Positions 21,808-28,842 of a stretch of 35,505 nucleotides of DNA are shown here, in pieces. The first letter of the stretch is position 1, and each line of letters starts with the position of its first letter. The DNA is taken from positions 1-35,505 of the forward strand of contig NZ_AEJB01000377.1 in the NCBI RefSeq assembly GCF_000331005.1. Direction: 5' to 3'. The position numbers were made by a program, and so were the translations under genes. This DNA comes from Streptomyces turgidiscabies Car8. Its GTDB lineage: Bacteria > Actinomycetota > Actinomycetes > Streptomycetales > Streptomycetaceae. Below the pieces are notes generated by a model. It was not told the origin of the DNA. It was given only the letters and a program-made list of their open reading frames with translations, and did no database searches.

Positions 21808-22590
21808 TCATGCTTCTGGTCGGGTGTTCCACTTCTCAAGTGCTTGTTTGTTGGTGTTGGCGTCTTTGAATTCCAGTATCCACGGACCCGTGTTCACGTC
21901 GAATTCCTTGCCGAACCCCAACCACTTGCCGACCATGCGCCTTCCAGTGGGCTCAATGAGCATCTGAATGGCACCGTGATACCTAGCCCCTGCGTAGTAA
22001 CCCTCAGAGGCAGTCTCCTCAAGCCAAGTCCCTGTGACTACGTTCCCATCAAGGGTCAAGTCCATGGTGAGAGGAGAATTGGGGTTGAGAGAGGCGTTAG
22101 GTAGAGACCTAACCGTGAGCTTGTTGCCATGCTGCAAGAGCACGACGTAATGAAGCCCCGTGAACGTCTCGTCACGTCCGCTTGAGAAGAATTCGTAGCG
22201 GCTCAGCCAGATACCCGAATAGTTGCCGTTCGGTGTCCTGGTAGCTGTCTGAGCCGTTGGTGTGGTCGAGCTGGGGGACGTTGCCGACGATGGCTCAAGG
22301 TCATGACCCCCGTGCCCGTCGTCTGAGACCCGCGCGGTCGGCACAGGGGCCGTGAACCCCAGAGCATCGATGGGAAGCCCTGTGACCCTCTCCAGAGCCC
22401 TTGCGTAGACCGGTCGGGGTGCTGCTGTCGTCCCGCCCTCCCAGCGCTGTACGAGCCGCTTGTTGGCGTCGTTGGGTTCCCCTGCTTGCTGGCCAGCCTC
22501 ACGGATGGCTCGGGCTAGGTCGTCTTGGCTCATGAGCAAGCCCATGCGGACAGCTCGGAGCTTGGCGTTCGGTGTCTTCATGGTCATCAC
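21808..22590 (-). CDS. XRE-family regulator, candidate lysogeny repressor
   Basis: 260 residues from a GTG at 22590 (ATG codons at 22587 and 22581 are alternatives). Residues about 8-70 form an XRE helix-turn-helix (AKLRAVRMGLLMSQDDLARA, later NDANKRLVQRWEGGTTAAPR). A low-complexity Ser/Thr linker (about 90-120) leads to a beta-rich C-terminal domain (NYSGIWLSRYEFFSSGRDET to the end), a combination seen in many Streptomyces regulators and thought to sense a ligand. The gene is divergent from 22701 across a gap packed with TTTGACG-type repeats, its probable operator. Codon choice is host-like. The repressor role is inferred from position. Confidence 0.75.
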   Translation of the reverse strand: MMTMKTPNAKLRAVRMGLLMSQDDLARAIREAGQQAGEPNDANKRLVQRWEGGTTAAPRPVYARALERVTGLPIDALGFTAPVPTARVSDDGHGGHDLEPSSATSPSSTTPTAQTATRTPNGNYSGIWLSRYEFFSSGRDETFTGLHYVVLLQHGNKLTVRSLPNASLNPNSPLTMDLTLDGNVVTGTWLEETASEGYYAGARYHGAIQMLIEPTGRRMVGKWLGFGKEFDVNTGPWILEFKDANTNKQALEKWNTRPEA

Positions 22591-22603
22591 GGTAGCCCTG
22601 TGA

Positions 22604-22682
22604 CGGCGACAATGACACCGGTTTGACGCCCTGTTTGACGTCGCTCTGACGCCTTGTCAGACGTCGCGGTTAGTTGTAATGG
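22604..22682. promoter_or_regulatory. Operator cluster and divergent promoter next to XRE gene
   Basis: TTTGACG occurs at 22622-22628 and 22634-22640 (12-bp period), with TCTGACG at 22645-22651 and inverted TGACG/GTCA elements to 22665. A plus-strand promoter TTGTCA (22654-22659), 17 bp, TAATGG (22677-22682) lies within it and points to the gene at 22701. The layout is that of a phage repressor switch. Confidence 0.55.
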
Positions 22683-22700
22683 CTCGATAGCCCAAGTGTC

Positions 22701-23015
22701 ATGCCCAGTCGCTACGTCCCCACCATGACCCCCGACCAACGTCTATGGGTCATCCTCGACTTGGAGCTGTGGGCTTACTGCACGCTCCCTGACAAGGATG
22801 ACCCGTCATCCCTCCTGCCTCTCGAATGGAATTCCCGTCCGGCTGCTGAGGCTTGGCTTCAGAAGTGCTACCAGCATTGGCAGTCATGGGAAGCCAAGAC
22901 CAACCCTCGGCACAAGGACGTGCCGCTTGGGTGGCGTCCTTACAGGGACATTCCCTCACCTTGGGAAGGAGACCCGGACCTAGACAAGAGAGATGTAGCC
23001 GCTATCTGGCTCTGA
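22701..23015 (+). CDS. Hypothetical protein in lysogeny module
   Basis: 104 residues (96 if the in-frame ATG at 22725 is used), Trp- and Pro-rich: DQRLWVILDLELWAYCTLPD, LEWNSRPAAEAWLQKCYQHW, then PLGWRPYRDIPSPWEGDPD. No family recognised and no helix-turn-helix seen. It is divergent from the XRE gene and only about 12 bp separate its likely transcription start from the first ATG. In comparable modules this slot holds an excisionase or Cro-like protein, but the sequence does not show it. It is followed by a strong terminator before the integrase gene, with which it converges. Confidence 0.6.
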   Translation: MPSRYVPTMTPDQRLWVILDLELWAYCTLPDKDDPSSLLPLEWNSRPAAEAWLQKCYQHWQSWEAKTNPRHKDVPLGWRPYRDIPSPWEGDPDLDKRDVAAIWL

Positions 23016-23025
23016 ACATCAGAAG

Positions 23026-23053
23026 GCCCCGGTTTCCCTTGGGAAACCGGGGC
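23026..23053. terminator. Bidirectional terminator between 22701 gene and integrase
   Basis: A perfect 13-bp GC-rich stem (23026-23038 with 23041-23053) with an AT-poor 2-base loop (wider in practice) sits between convergent genes. Confidence 0.75.
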
Positions 23054-23073
23054 ATTCGGGTGTTTGCTGCATG

Positions 23074-23850
23074 TCAGCGGCCAAATATGTCATCAACGAT
23101 GTCGGGTCTGTCTTTGCCGGTGAACTGTGTGTAGAAGTCCAACGTCGTCTTGATGTCACTGTGGCGTAGCTGCTTCTGTGCTGCCTTGGGTGAGACCTTG
23201 TTCTTGGCTAGCTGTGTGGCGTACCAGTGCCTCAGCATGTGCGGGTTGACGTGAACCCCGACTTTCTTGCCGTACCGCCACAGGCTCTCGCGTACGGCCC
23301 CGGTTGTGACTGTCTCAGGCTTGTGAGCCTTTACACGCTCTGCGAGCCACCTAGGGATAACCACATCCCCTTGGGTCTTGCTCAAAACCAAGTGGTCCAT
23401 GTCATCCCTTTGCCGGGTGACTTTGAGGATGTTCCCCTTGAGGTCTTTTGGCGTGATGGCTACAGCCTCACCGATACGCAGACCGCCGTACATCATGAGC
23501 AACCCATAGAATTCAAAGGGCGACATCATGAGGATGAACCGAAGCGTCTCTTCCGTGGGGAGGTCGTATTCCCTCGGCACTGCCTTGGGAATTTTCAGTC
23601 CCTTGATGCCCGGAAGCTCATCCCGGAAGATGGCACGTAGTGCGACTGTGTACTTACGGCGCGTGTTGATGTTGGTGACCGTCTCCAGTGTGGAGAACAG
23701 CAGTTGGAGAGACAGAGCGCTCATCGGGGTCTCGTGCAGTCCCAGCAGCCTGAGAGCTTGCATGTAAGACCGAACGGTAGACTGGCGCACCATGCGGTTG
23801 GCCAGCGTTGATGAGGCGAATTCCCCGATGGTTACTTCTGAGGTGGACAC
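23074..23850 (-). CDS. int: Tyrosine site-specific integrase
   Basis: 258-residue recombinase that integrates the element at miaB. All catalytic residues are visible: R125 (GGLRIGEA), K158 (LSKTQGD), H204 and R207 ([10 protein letters not shown]), H230 (LRHSDIKTT) and Y240 (LDFYTQF). An N-terminal SAM-like core-binding domain covers about 1-85. A GGAGG (23858-23862) lies 7 bp before the GTG start at 23850, inside a GGAAC/GTTCC inverted repeat (23854-23869). The first 59 bases are antisense to the rebuilt miaB start. The promoter cannot lie inside the element when integrated, since only 19 bp separate the start from the att core; in the circle it would lie in the left-end arm region. Confidence 0.94.
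   Translation of the reverse strand: MSTSEVTIGEFASSTLANRMVRQSTVRSYMQALRLLGLHETPMSALSLQLLFSTLETVTNINTRRKYTVALRAIFRDELPGIKGLKIPKAVPREYDLPTEETLRFILMMSPFEFYGLLMMYGGLRIGEAVAITPKDLKGNILKVTRQRDDMDHLVLSKTQGDVVIPRWLAERVKAHKPETVTTGAVRESLWRYGKKVGVHVNPHMLRHWYATQLAKNKVSPKAAQKQLRHSDIKTTLDFYTQFTGKDRPDIVDDIFGR
23778..23783 (+). promoter_or_regulatory. Candidate -10 box for the hybrid miaB, inside int
   Basis: TAGACT ends 8 bp before the ATG at 23792, with no RBS between, matching the leaderless arrangement seen at the native start. The -35 is weak. It would let miaB be read from element DNA after integration. Inference. Confidence 0.35.
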
Positions 23851-25345
23851 CCAGGAACCTCCACGTTCCTACGAAGTGCGCACCTACGGGTGCCAGATGA
23901 ACGTCCACGATTCCGAGCGATTGTCCGGTCTGCTGGAGAACGCCGGTTATGTGCGTGCGCCCAAGGATGCGGACGGTGACGCGGACGTCGTCGTCTTCAA
24001 CACCTGCGCCGTGCGCGAGAACGCCGACAACAAGCTGTACGGCAACCTCGGCCGGCTCGCCCCGATGAAGACGAAGCGTCCCGGGATGCAGATCGCCGTG
24101 GGCGGCTGTCTCGCGCAGAAGGACCGCGACACCATCGTGAAGCGGGCGCCCTGGGTGGACGTCGTCTTCGGTACGCACAACATCGGCAAGCTGCCCGTCC
24201 TCCTCGAACGCGCGCGCGTGCAGGAAGAGGCGCAGGTCGAGATCGCCGAGTCGCTGGAGGCGTTCCCGTCGACGCTGCCCACGCGGCGCGAGAGCGCGTA
24301 CGCGGCCTGGGTGTCGATCTCCGTCGGCTGCAACAACACGTGCACCTTCTGTATCGTCCCGGCCCTGCGCGGCAAGGAGAAGGACCGCCGTACCGGCGAC
24401 ATCCTCGCCGAGATCGAGGCGCTGGTCGGCGAGGGCGTCTCCGAGATCACCCTGCTCGGCCAGAACGTCAACGCGTACGGCTCCGACATCGGTGACCGTG
24501 AGGCCTTCAGCAAGCTGCTGCGGGCCTGCGGGAAGATCGACGGCCTGGAGCGCGTCCGCTTCACATCCCCGCACCCCCGCGACTTCACCGACGACGTCAT
24601 CGCCGCGATGGCCGAGACCCCGAACGTGATGCCGCAGCTCCACATGCCCATGCAGTCCGGCTCGGACACGATCCTCAAGGCCATGCGCCGCTCGTACCGC
24701 CAGGACCGGTACCTGGGGATCATCGAGAAGGTGCGGGCGGCCATCCCGCACGCGGCGATCACCTCCGACATCATCGTGGGCTTCCCCGGCGAGACCGAGG
24801 AGGACTTCGAGCAGACGATGCACGCGGTGCGTCAGGCGCGATTCGCGCAGGCGTTCACCTTCCAGTACTCCAAGCGGCCCGGCACGCCTGCCGCCACCAT
24901 GGAGAACCAGATCCCCAAGGAGGTCGTCCAGGAGCGTTATCTGCGCCTCGCCGCCCTCCAGGAGGAGATCTCCTGGGACGAGAACAAGAAGCAGATCGGC
25001 CGCACCGTGGAGCTGATGGTCGCCGAGGGCGAGGGCCGTAAGGACGGCGCCACCCACCGGCTCTCCGGCCGTGCCCCCGACAACCGCCTGGTCCACTTCA
25101 CCAAGCCGGACATCCCCGTGCGCCCCGGGGACGTGGTGACGGTCGAGATCACGTACGCCGCCCCGCACCACCTCCTCGCCGAGGGCGCCGTCCTGGGCGT
25201 GCGTCCCACGCGCGCGGGTGACGCCTGGGAGAAACGCAACACCGCGGAGGCCGCGAAGCCCGCGGGCGTCATGCTCGGCCTGCCGGGGATCGGGGCTCCG
25301 GCTCCGCTGCCGGTGGCCGCCGGAAGCGGCTGCGGCTGCGACTGA
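23792..25345 (+). CDS. miaB: tRNA A37 methylthiotransferase MiaB with element-derived N-terminus
   Basis: Radical-SAM enzyme making ms2i6A37 in tRNAs that read UNN codons. 517 residues from the ATG at 23792. Residues 1-26 are new, encoded by element DNA antisense to int; native MiaB residues start at Y27. Iron-sulfur cysteines: C34 (YGCQMN), C72 (NTCAVREN), C106 (GGCLAQKD); radical-SAM C180, C184, C187 (GCNNTCTFC); C-terminal TRAM domain about 400-470. So all catalytic parts are kept. In-frame starts at 23828 (ATG) and 23843 (GTG) are possible. The native start (5791) had 14 residues in place of these 26. Whether expression level is normal is unknown. Confidence 0.95.
   Translation: MRLASVDEANSPMVTSEVDTQEPPRSYEVRTYGCQMNVHDSERLSGLLENAGYVRAPKDADGDADVVVFNTCAVRENADNKLYGNLGRLAPMKTKRPGMQIAVGGCLAQKDRDTIVKRAPWVDVVFGTHNIGKLPVLLERARVQEEAQVEIAESLEAFPSTLPTRRESAYAAWVSISVGCNNTCTFCIVPALRGKEKDRRTGDILAEIEALVGEGVSEITLLGQNVNAYGSDIGDREAFSKLLRACGKIDGLERVRFTSPHPRDFTDDVIAAMAETPNVMPQLHMPMQSGSDTILKAMRRSYRQDRYLGIIEKVRAAIPHAAITSDIIVGFPGETEEDFEQTMHAVRQARFAQAFTFQYSKRPGTPAATMENQIPKEVVQERYLRLAALQEEISWDENKKQIGRTVELMVAEGEGRKDGATHRLSGRAPDNRLVHFTKPDIPVRPGDVVTVEITYAAPHHLLAEGAVLGVRPTRAGDAWEKRNTAEAAKPAGVMLGLPGIGAPAPLPVAAGSGCGCD
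23870..23902 (+). repeat. attR: attR core (33-bp repeat, miaB coding sequence)
   Basis: Identical to 5833-5865. Right of it the sequence continues as chromosomal miaB; left of it lies the inverted repeat GGAAC/GTTCC (23854-23869) and the integrase RBS. It keeps the miaB frame open. Confidence 0.93.
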
Positions 25346-25381
25346 CGTCCTGGCACAATACGGACAGGGAAGGAGCACCAC

Positions 25382-25651
25382 ATGTTGCCGTACAGCGTCG
25401 CGTTCACCGAACAGGCCGCCCAAGTGCGCGACAGCCTGACCGCCGACAGGCGCGACCTGCTGGAGCGTGGCCTGGCCATACTGTCGACCGACCCGCGGCA
25501 CAAGCTCTCCCACTCCGTCCTCGGCGACGAGTCCACGCGTGGACTCGCCCTGTCGCGCAATCTCTTCATCGAGTACGTGATCAGTGAGGGCAAGCTCGTG
25601 GTTCTCCTGCTGACGGTCATCGACCTGACCGACGTGCTCTTCGAGGACTGA
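25382..25651 (+). CDS. Small RelE/ParE-fold-like hypothetical protein
   Basis: 89 residues: PYSVAFTEQAAQVRDSLTAD, then RRDLLERGLAILSTDPRHK and a C-terminal ISEGKLVVLLLTVIDLTDV. The strand-helix-helix-strand order and DPRHK segment resemble RelE/ParE toxins, but the basic catalytic residues of RelE are not evident and no antitoxin gene adjoins it. AAGGAG lies 9 bp before the ATG. It is 37 bp after miaB, on the same strand, so may be read with it. Function unknown; it is more likely a conserved Streptomyces protein with this fold. Confidence 0.6.
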   Translation: MLPYSVAFTEQAAQVRDSLTADRRDLLERGLAILSTDPRHKLSHSVLGDESTRGLALSRNLFIEYVISEGKLVVLLLTVIDLTDVLFED

Positions 25652-25685
25652 CACCGGGTCGTCCTCCGGGGTTACGCTGCCGATC

Positions 25686-26405
25686 ATGCTTGTCGCCGCC
25701 GCCGTCTGCCCCTGTCCGCCCCTCCTCGTGCCCGACGTGGCCGCGGGCGCCGCCCCCGAGCTGGACGCCGCCCGCATCGCCTGTACGGACGCGCTGGGCG
25801 TTCTCGCGGCCTCCCGCCCCGACCGGCTGCTCGTCGTCGGCCCCGCCGGACAGAGCGGACGCGGACCGCACCCGGCGGGGACGCGGGGCTCGTTCCGCGG
25901 TTTCGGGGTCGACCTCGACGTGACGCTGGGCGCCGGGGCCGCCGGAGGGCCGGCGGCGGAACGGGAGCTGCCCCCGGCACTCGCCGTCGCCGCGTGGCTG
26001 CTGGAGCGGACCGGCTGGTCGGAGGCGCCCGTGGAGGGGCTGGGCGTGGGGGAGCCGCTGGCGGCCGAGCGGTGCGTCGAGGTCGGCAGGGGGATCGGCG
26101 TGCAGCCGGAGAGGGTGGCTCTGCTCGTGATGGGCGACGCCAGCGCGTGCCGCACGCTCAAGTCGCCGGGGTACCTGGACGAGCGGGCCGTCGGATTCGA
26201 CGCCGGGGTCGCGCGGGCGCTGGGGTCGGCGGACGTATCGGCGCTCAAGGCGCTGGACGCGGAACTGGCGTACGAGCTGAAGGCCTCGGGCCGGGCGCCC
26301 TGGCAGGTCCTCGCGGGCGCCGCCGAGAACACCGGCCTCGCGGGCACGCTGCTCTACGAGGACGCGCCGTACGGCGTCGGGTACGTGGTCGCGGCCTGGT
26401 CGTAG
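25686..26405 (+). CDS. Class III extradiol dioxygenase-like (LigB/MEMO-type) protein
   Basis: 239 residues, Ala/Gly rich. N-terminal LVAAAVCPCPPLLVPDVAAG and later PDRLLVVGPAGQ and VALLVMGDASA fit the LigB-like fold annotated in many actinobacteria as a class III extradiol dioxygenase B-subunit-like domain. The iron ligands expected in true dioxygenases (two His and Glu) are not obvious, so activity is doubtful. TACGCT (25674-25679) lies 7 bp before the ATG with no RBS, suggesting a leaderless mRNA. It follows the small 89-aa gene. Confidence 0.72.
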   Translation: MLVAAAVCPCPPLLVPDVAAGAAPELDAARIACTDALGVLAASRPDRLLVVGPAGQSGRGPHPAGTRGSFRGFGVDLDVTLGAGAAGGPAAERELPPALAVAAWLLERTGWSEAPVEGLGVGEPLAAERCVEVGRGIGVQPERVALLVMGDASACRTLKSPGYLDERAVGFDAGVARALGSADVSALKALDAELAYELKASGRAPWQVLAGAAENTGLAGTLLYEDAPYGVGYVVAAWS

Positions 26406-26502
26406 CGGCGCCGACGCGGCTCTCGCCCGACACGGCGGACGGCCGGGAGCGTGTCGCTCCGCAGCCGTCCGTCGATGTGTGTCGTGCTGTCGTGCGCGCC
26501 CG

Positions 26503-26772
26503 TCAGGAAGTCGGCGGCGGCGCGTCCGGCGGTGGCGTGAACCTGTCGTCCGGGGTGCCGCCGTCCCTGTGGGCGAGTCGGTCCACGGCGCCCTTGGCCT
26601 TGCCGGTGCCCGTATGGATCTTGTCGCTGTACTTGCCCTTGGTCTTCTCGTCGACCACCTTCGCGGCCTTGTCGAGACCCCGCTCGATCTGGCCCTCGTG
26701 CTGGTGCGCGAAGTCCGCGACCTTCTCCTTGGCCGGGGCGAGCTTCGCCTTCAGATTGTCCAGCAGACCCAT
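26503..26772 (-). CDS. MT0933/Rv0909-type antitoxin-family protein
   Basis: 89 residues. The first 60 (GLLDNLKAKLAPAKEKVADF, then DKAAKVVDEKTKGKYSDKI) match the small lysine-rich MT0933_antitox family; a Pro/Asp-rich tail follows. In mycobacteria related proteins pair with a toxin, but no partner is adjacent here, and Streptomyces carry solitary copies. A GGAAGG-type RBS (CGAAGG) lies upstream. It is 23 bp after the neighbouring minus-strand gene. A role in toxin control is family knowledge and not shown by the locus. Confidence 0.72.
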   Translation of the reverse strand: MGLLDNLKAKLAPAKEKVADFAHQHEGQIERGLDKAAKVVDEKTKGKYSDKIHTGTGKAKGAVDRLAHRDGGTPDDRFTPPPDAPPPTS

Positions 26773-26795
26773 GGTTCGCCTTCCCTCGCGGGCAG

Positions 26796-27071
26796 TTACT
26801 TGCGGGCGCCCTCACCGGCCTCGCTGTCGGCGGCCTCCTCGGCGGACTGCTGCTTGGGAATCTCCACAGCCTCGGTGGTAGGTACGGCCACGGCTTCCGT
26901 CTTCTCCGCCGTGATCTCCGTCTCGGCACCGCTGCCGGCCTCGTGAGACTCCTTCGCCGCTTCCGTCTCCTCCGCCGCCGGCTCGTCCGTCACGACGACG
27001 GACTGCTCATCGGCGGTCGAGGCCTCCTCCGTGGTCTTCGACCGTCCGAGAAGCCGTGCAAAAACACCCAT
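26796..27071 (-). CDS. Acidic low-complexity hypothetical protein
   Basis: 91 residues from the ATG at 27071 (MGVFARLLGRSKTTEEA), followed by a Glu/Ala/Thr-rich region (EPAAEETEAAKESHEAGSG) to the end. A GGAGTGGAT RBS is present; the upstream frame to 27302 overlaps the miaA control region and lacks conservation-like character. A basic N-terminus and disordered acidic tail suggest a membrane- or protein-contacting segment, but no function is recognisable. Upstream of the MT0933-type gene on the same strand, and divergent from miaA. Confidence 0.6.
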   Translation of the reverse strand: MGVFARLLGRSKTTEEASTADEQSVVVTDEPAAEETEAAKESHEAGSGAETEITAEKTEAVAVPTTEAVEIPKQQSAEEAADSEAGEGARK

Positions 27072-27252
27072 ATCCACTCCATACGTTACTCGTGCGGGCG
27101 AAATCCCGCGTAGCCCGGTGCGTCCGTTTGCGTCGCCCCCGTCACCGCCTCCCGAATCCGGCGGCGCGAACCTCGCAACTGGCAACGACCACGGACCCCC
27201 GCCGTCACGTCGCTCGTTCGAGGAGGGGTCGAGGGTTTGCGAGACTGTGGCG

Positions 27253-28191
27253 GTGAGCAGCGCAGCCCCCACCCCACGAGTCATCGCCGTCGTCGGCCCC
27301 ACCGCGGCCGGAAAGTCCGATCTGGGCGTCTTTCTCGCTCAGCGTCTCGGCGGCGAGGTCGTCAACGCCGACTCGATGCAGCTCTACCGAGGGATGGACA
27401 TCGGCACGGCCAAGTTGACGCCCGAGGAGCGCGGGGGCATCCCGCACCATCTTCTGGACATCTGGGAAGTGACCGTCGCGGCGAGCGTCGCCGAGTACCA
27501 GCGCCTCGCCCGTGAGCGGATCGACGCGCTGCTCGCCGAGGGGCGCTGGCCGGTCCTCGTCGGCGGCTCCGGCCTGTACGTCCGGGCCGCAGTCGACAAC
27601 CTGGAGTTCCCCGGCACCGACCCCGAGGTCAGGGGCCGCCTGGAGGAGGAGCTCACCCTGCGCGGCTCCGGCGCCCTGCACGCCCGGCTGGCCGCCGCCG
27701 ATCCGGAGGCCGCGCAGGCGATCCTGCCCAGTAACGGCCGCCGTATCGTCCGGGCGCTGGAGGTCATCGAGATCACCGGCAAGCCGTTCACCGCCAACCT
27801 GCCGGGCCATGACTCCGTGTACGACACCGTGCAGATCGGCGTCGACGTGTCCCGTCCCGAGCTGGACGAGCGCATCGCCCGGCGGGTCGACCGGATGTGG
27901 GCGGCGGGGCTCGTGGACGAGGTGCGCGCGCTGGAGGCGCACGGCCTGCGCGAGGGGCTCACGGCATCGCGCGCGCTGGGCTACCAGCAGGTGCTCGCGG
28001 CGCTCGCCGGGGAGTGCGGTGAGGACGACGCGCGGGCCGAGACCGTACGCGCCACCAAGCGCTTCGCGCGCCGTCAGGATTCGTGGTTCAGGCGCGATCC
28101 CCGGGTGCACTGGTTGAGTGGGGCTGCGGCGGATCTCACAGAACTTCCGCACCTCGCACTGGCGTTGCTCGAACGACCGGTCACAGCCTGA
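27253..28191 (+). CDS. miaA: tRNA dimethylallyltransferase MiaA
   Basis: 312 residues from a GTG at 27253 (a GTG at 27247 is also in frame). Adds the dimethylallyl group to A37 of tRNAs reading UNN codons, the substrate step before MiaB. P-loop GPTAAGKSDL near residues 14-23, then NADSMQLYRGMDIGTAK and GGSGLYVRA, and TRASRALGYQQ-like LTASRALGYQQVL. All family motifs are present. It lies 2.9 kb from miaB and in the conserved Streptomyces order before dapF. No element sequence interrupts it, so i6A formation should be intact. Confidence 0.95.
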   Translation: MSSAAPTPRVIAVVGPTAAGKSDLGVFLAQRLGGEVVNADSMQLYRGMDIGTAKLTPEERGGIPHHLLDIWEVTVAASVAEYQRLARERIDALLAEGRWPVLVGGSGLYVRAAVDNLEFPGTDPEVRGRLEEELTLRGSGALHARLAAADPEAAQAILPSNGRRIVRALEVIEITGKPFTANLPGHDSVYDTVQIGVDVSRPELDERIARRVDRMWAAGLVDEVRALEAHGLREGLTASRALGYQQVLAALAGECGEDDARAETVRATKRFARRQDSWFRRDPRVHWLSGAAADLTELPHLALALLERPVTA

Positions 28192-28269
28192 TCACGTCAT
28201 GGCATCGGGACGCTCCAGCCGTCATCCAGGCCTCCGGCGCCGTGCCATCATCGAGCTTCGATCGACCAA

Positions 28270-28791
28270 GTGGAGTCCGAGTTGGGAGGGCGCGTGGCGA
28301 TGGAGGCCGGCCCTCGCGACACCGCACAAGGCGCGGGACACGTCACCGGTGACGGTGGCGAAGCGGAACAGGGCGAGGATCGTCTGAGCCCGGACGGGCC
28401 CGACGAGACACAGGGCGGCGTGACCGCCGACGGACCCGGACCGGACGAGATGTTCCTCGGACCCGAGGTCGAGGTCGAGCTGCGACCGCAGCGCCGTCTG
28501 CGCATCTGGCAGCTCGCTCCGATCGTGGTCCTGGCAGCGCTCGGTTCCCTGATGTTCGCCTTCCCGCTGGCGTTCGACTTCGGCGACAGCGGAGCCGTGA
28601 TCGCCATGCTGGGGCTGCTCATCTGCTCCTGCGCCGCCGGCTGGGGAATGATGGCCGCGCGTCGGGTCGGTTACACGGCTCCGGGGCTCGGCGAGGACCA
28701 CCGGCGAGACTGGCGGGTCGTGTCGGCGTACGTCGTGACAGTGGTCGTGGTCATCGGCCTCGCCGTATGGCGGGTCGCCCGGCTGCGCTAG
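28270..28791 (+). CDS. Membrane protein, hypothetical
   Basis: 173 residues from a GTG at 28270 (ATG at 28300 also possible). A charged, Gly/Asp-rich N-terminus (about 1-75) precedes three membrane helices: LAPIVVLAALGSLMFAFPLA (about 82-101), VIAMLGLLICSCAAGWGMM (about 109-128) and VVSAYVVTVVVVIGLAVW (about 150-168). No family recognised; a similar small gene is common between miaA and dapF in Streptomyces. It ends 51 bp before dapF on the same strand. Confidence 0.65.
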   Translation: MESELGGRVAMEAGPRDTAQGAGHVTGDGGEAEQGEDRLSPDGPDETQGGVTADGPGPDEMFLGPEVEVELRPQRRLRIWQLAPIVVLAALGSLMFAFPLAFDFGDSGAVIAMLGLLICSCAAGWGMMAARRVGYTAPGLGEDHRRDWRVVSAYVVTVVVVIGLAVWRVARLR

Positions 28792-28842
28792 CCCTGCCGT
28801 CACGCCGGACGGACTGGAAGTGGCACCCCGTACGATCGGGGA

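Larger units (their letters stand above)
5833..23902. mobile_element. Integrated satellite-like siphovirus element in miaB (about 18.07 kb)
   Basis: The element is bounded by 33-bp att repeats and carries an intact tyrosine integrase, an XRE regulator, an Lsr2-like protein and a continuous virion gene set: HNH, TerS, TerL, portal, protease-capsid, connectors, tail tube, chaperones, tape measure, baseplate, fibre and holin-like. No replication gene and no recognisable endolysin are present, and no gene looks decayed. Composition is lower in GC than the flanks, most strongly in the structural module. Known from the literature (recalled): Streptomyces satellites such as MulchMansion have packaging and virion genes but lack replication genes and depend on a helper. 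Calling this element a satellite is an inference from that resemblance. A very small autonomous prophage is the main alternative. Confidence 0.85.

Noticed and set aside
5833..23902. Gene transfer agent or domesticated phage
   Set aside because: att repeats and an intact integrase show a mobile, site-specific element; GTAs lack both.
5833..23902. Decayed prophage remnant
   Set aside because: Frames are intact and tightly overlapped; the missing functions (replication, lysis) form a coherent set and not random loss.
23654..26347. 897-codon open frame on the minus strand opposite miaB and the dioxygenase-like gene
   Set aside because: Typical high-GC antisense shadow: low-complexity Ala/Arg/Asp/His composition, overlaps well-supported genes, no domain.
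25382..26772. Toxin-antitoxin pair made of the RelE-like and MT0933-type genes
   Set aside because: They are 850 bp apart, on opposite strands, with another gene between.
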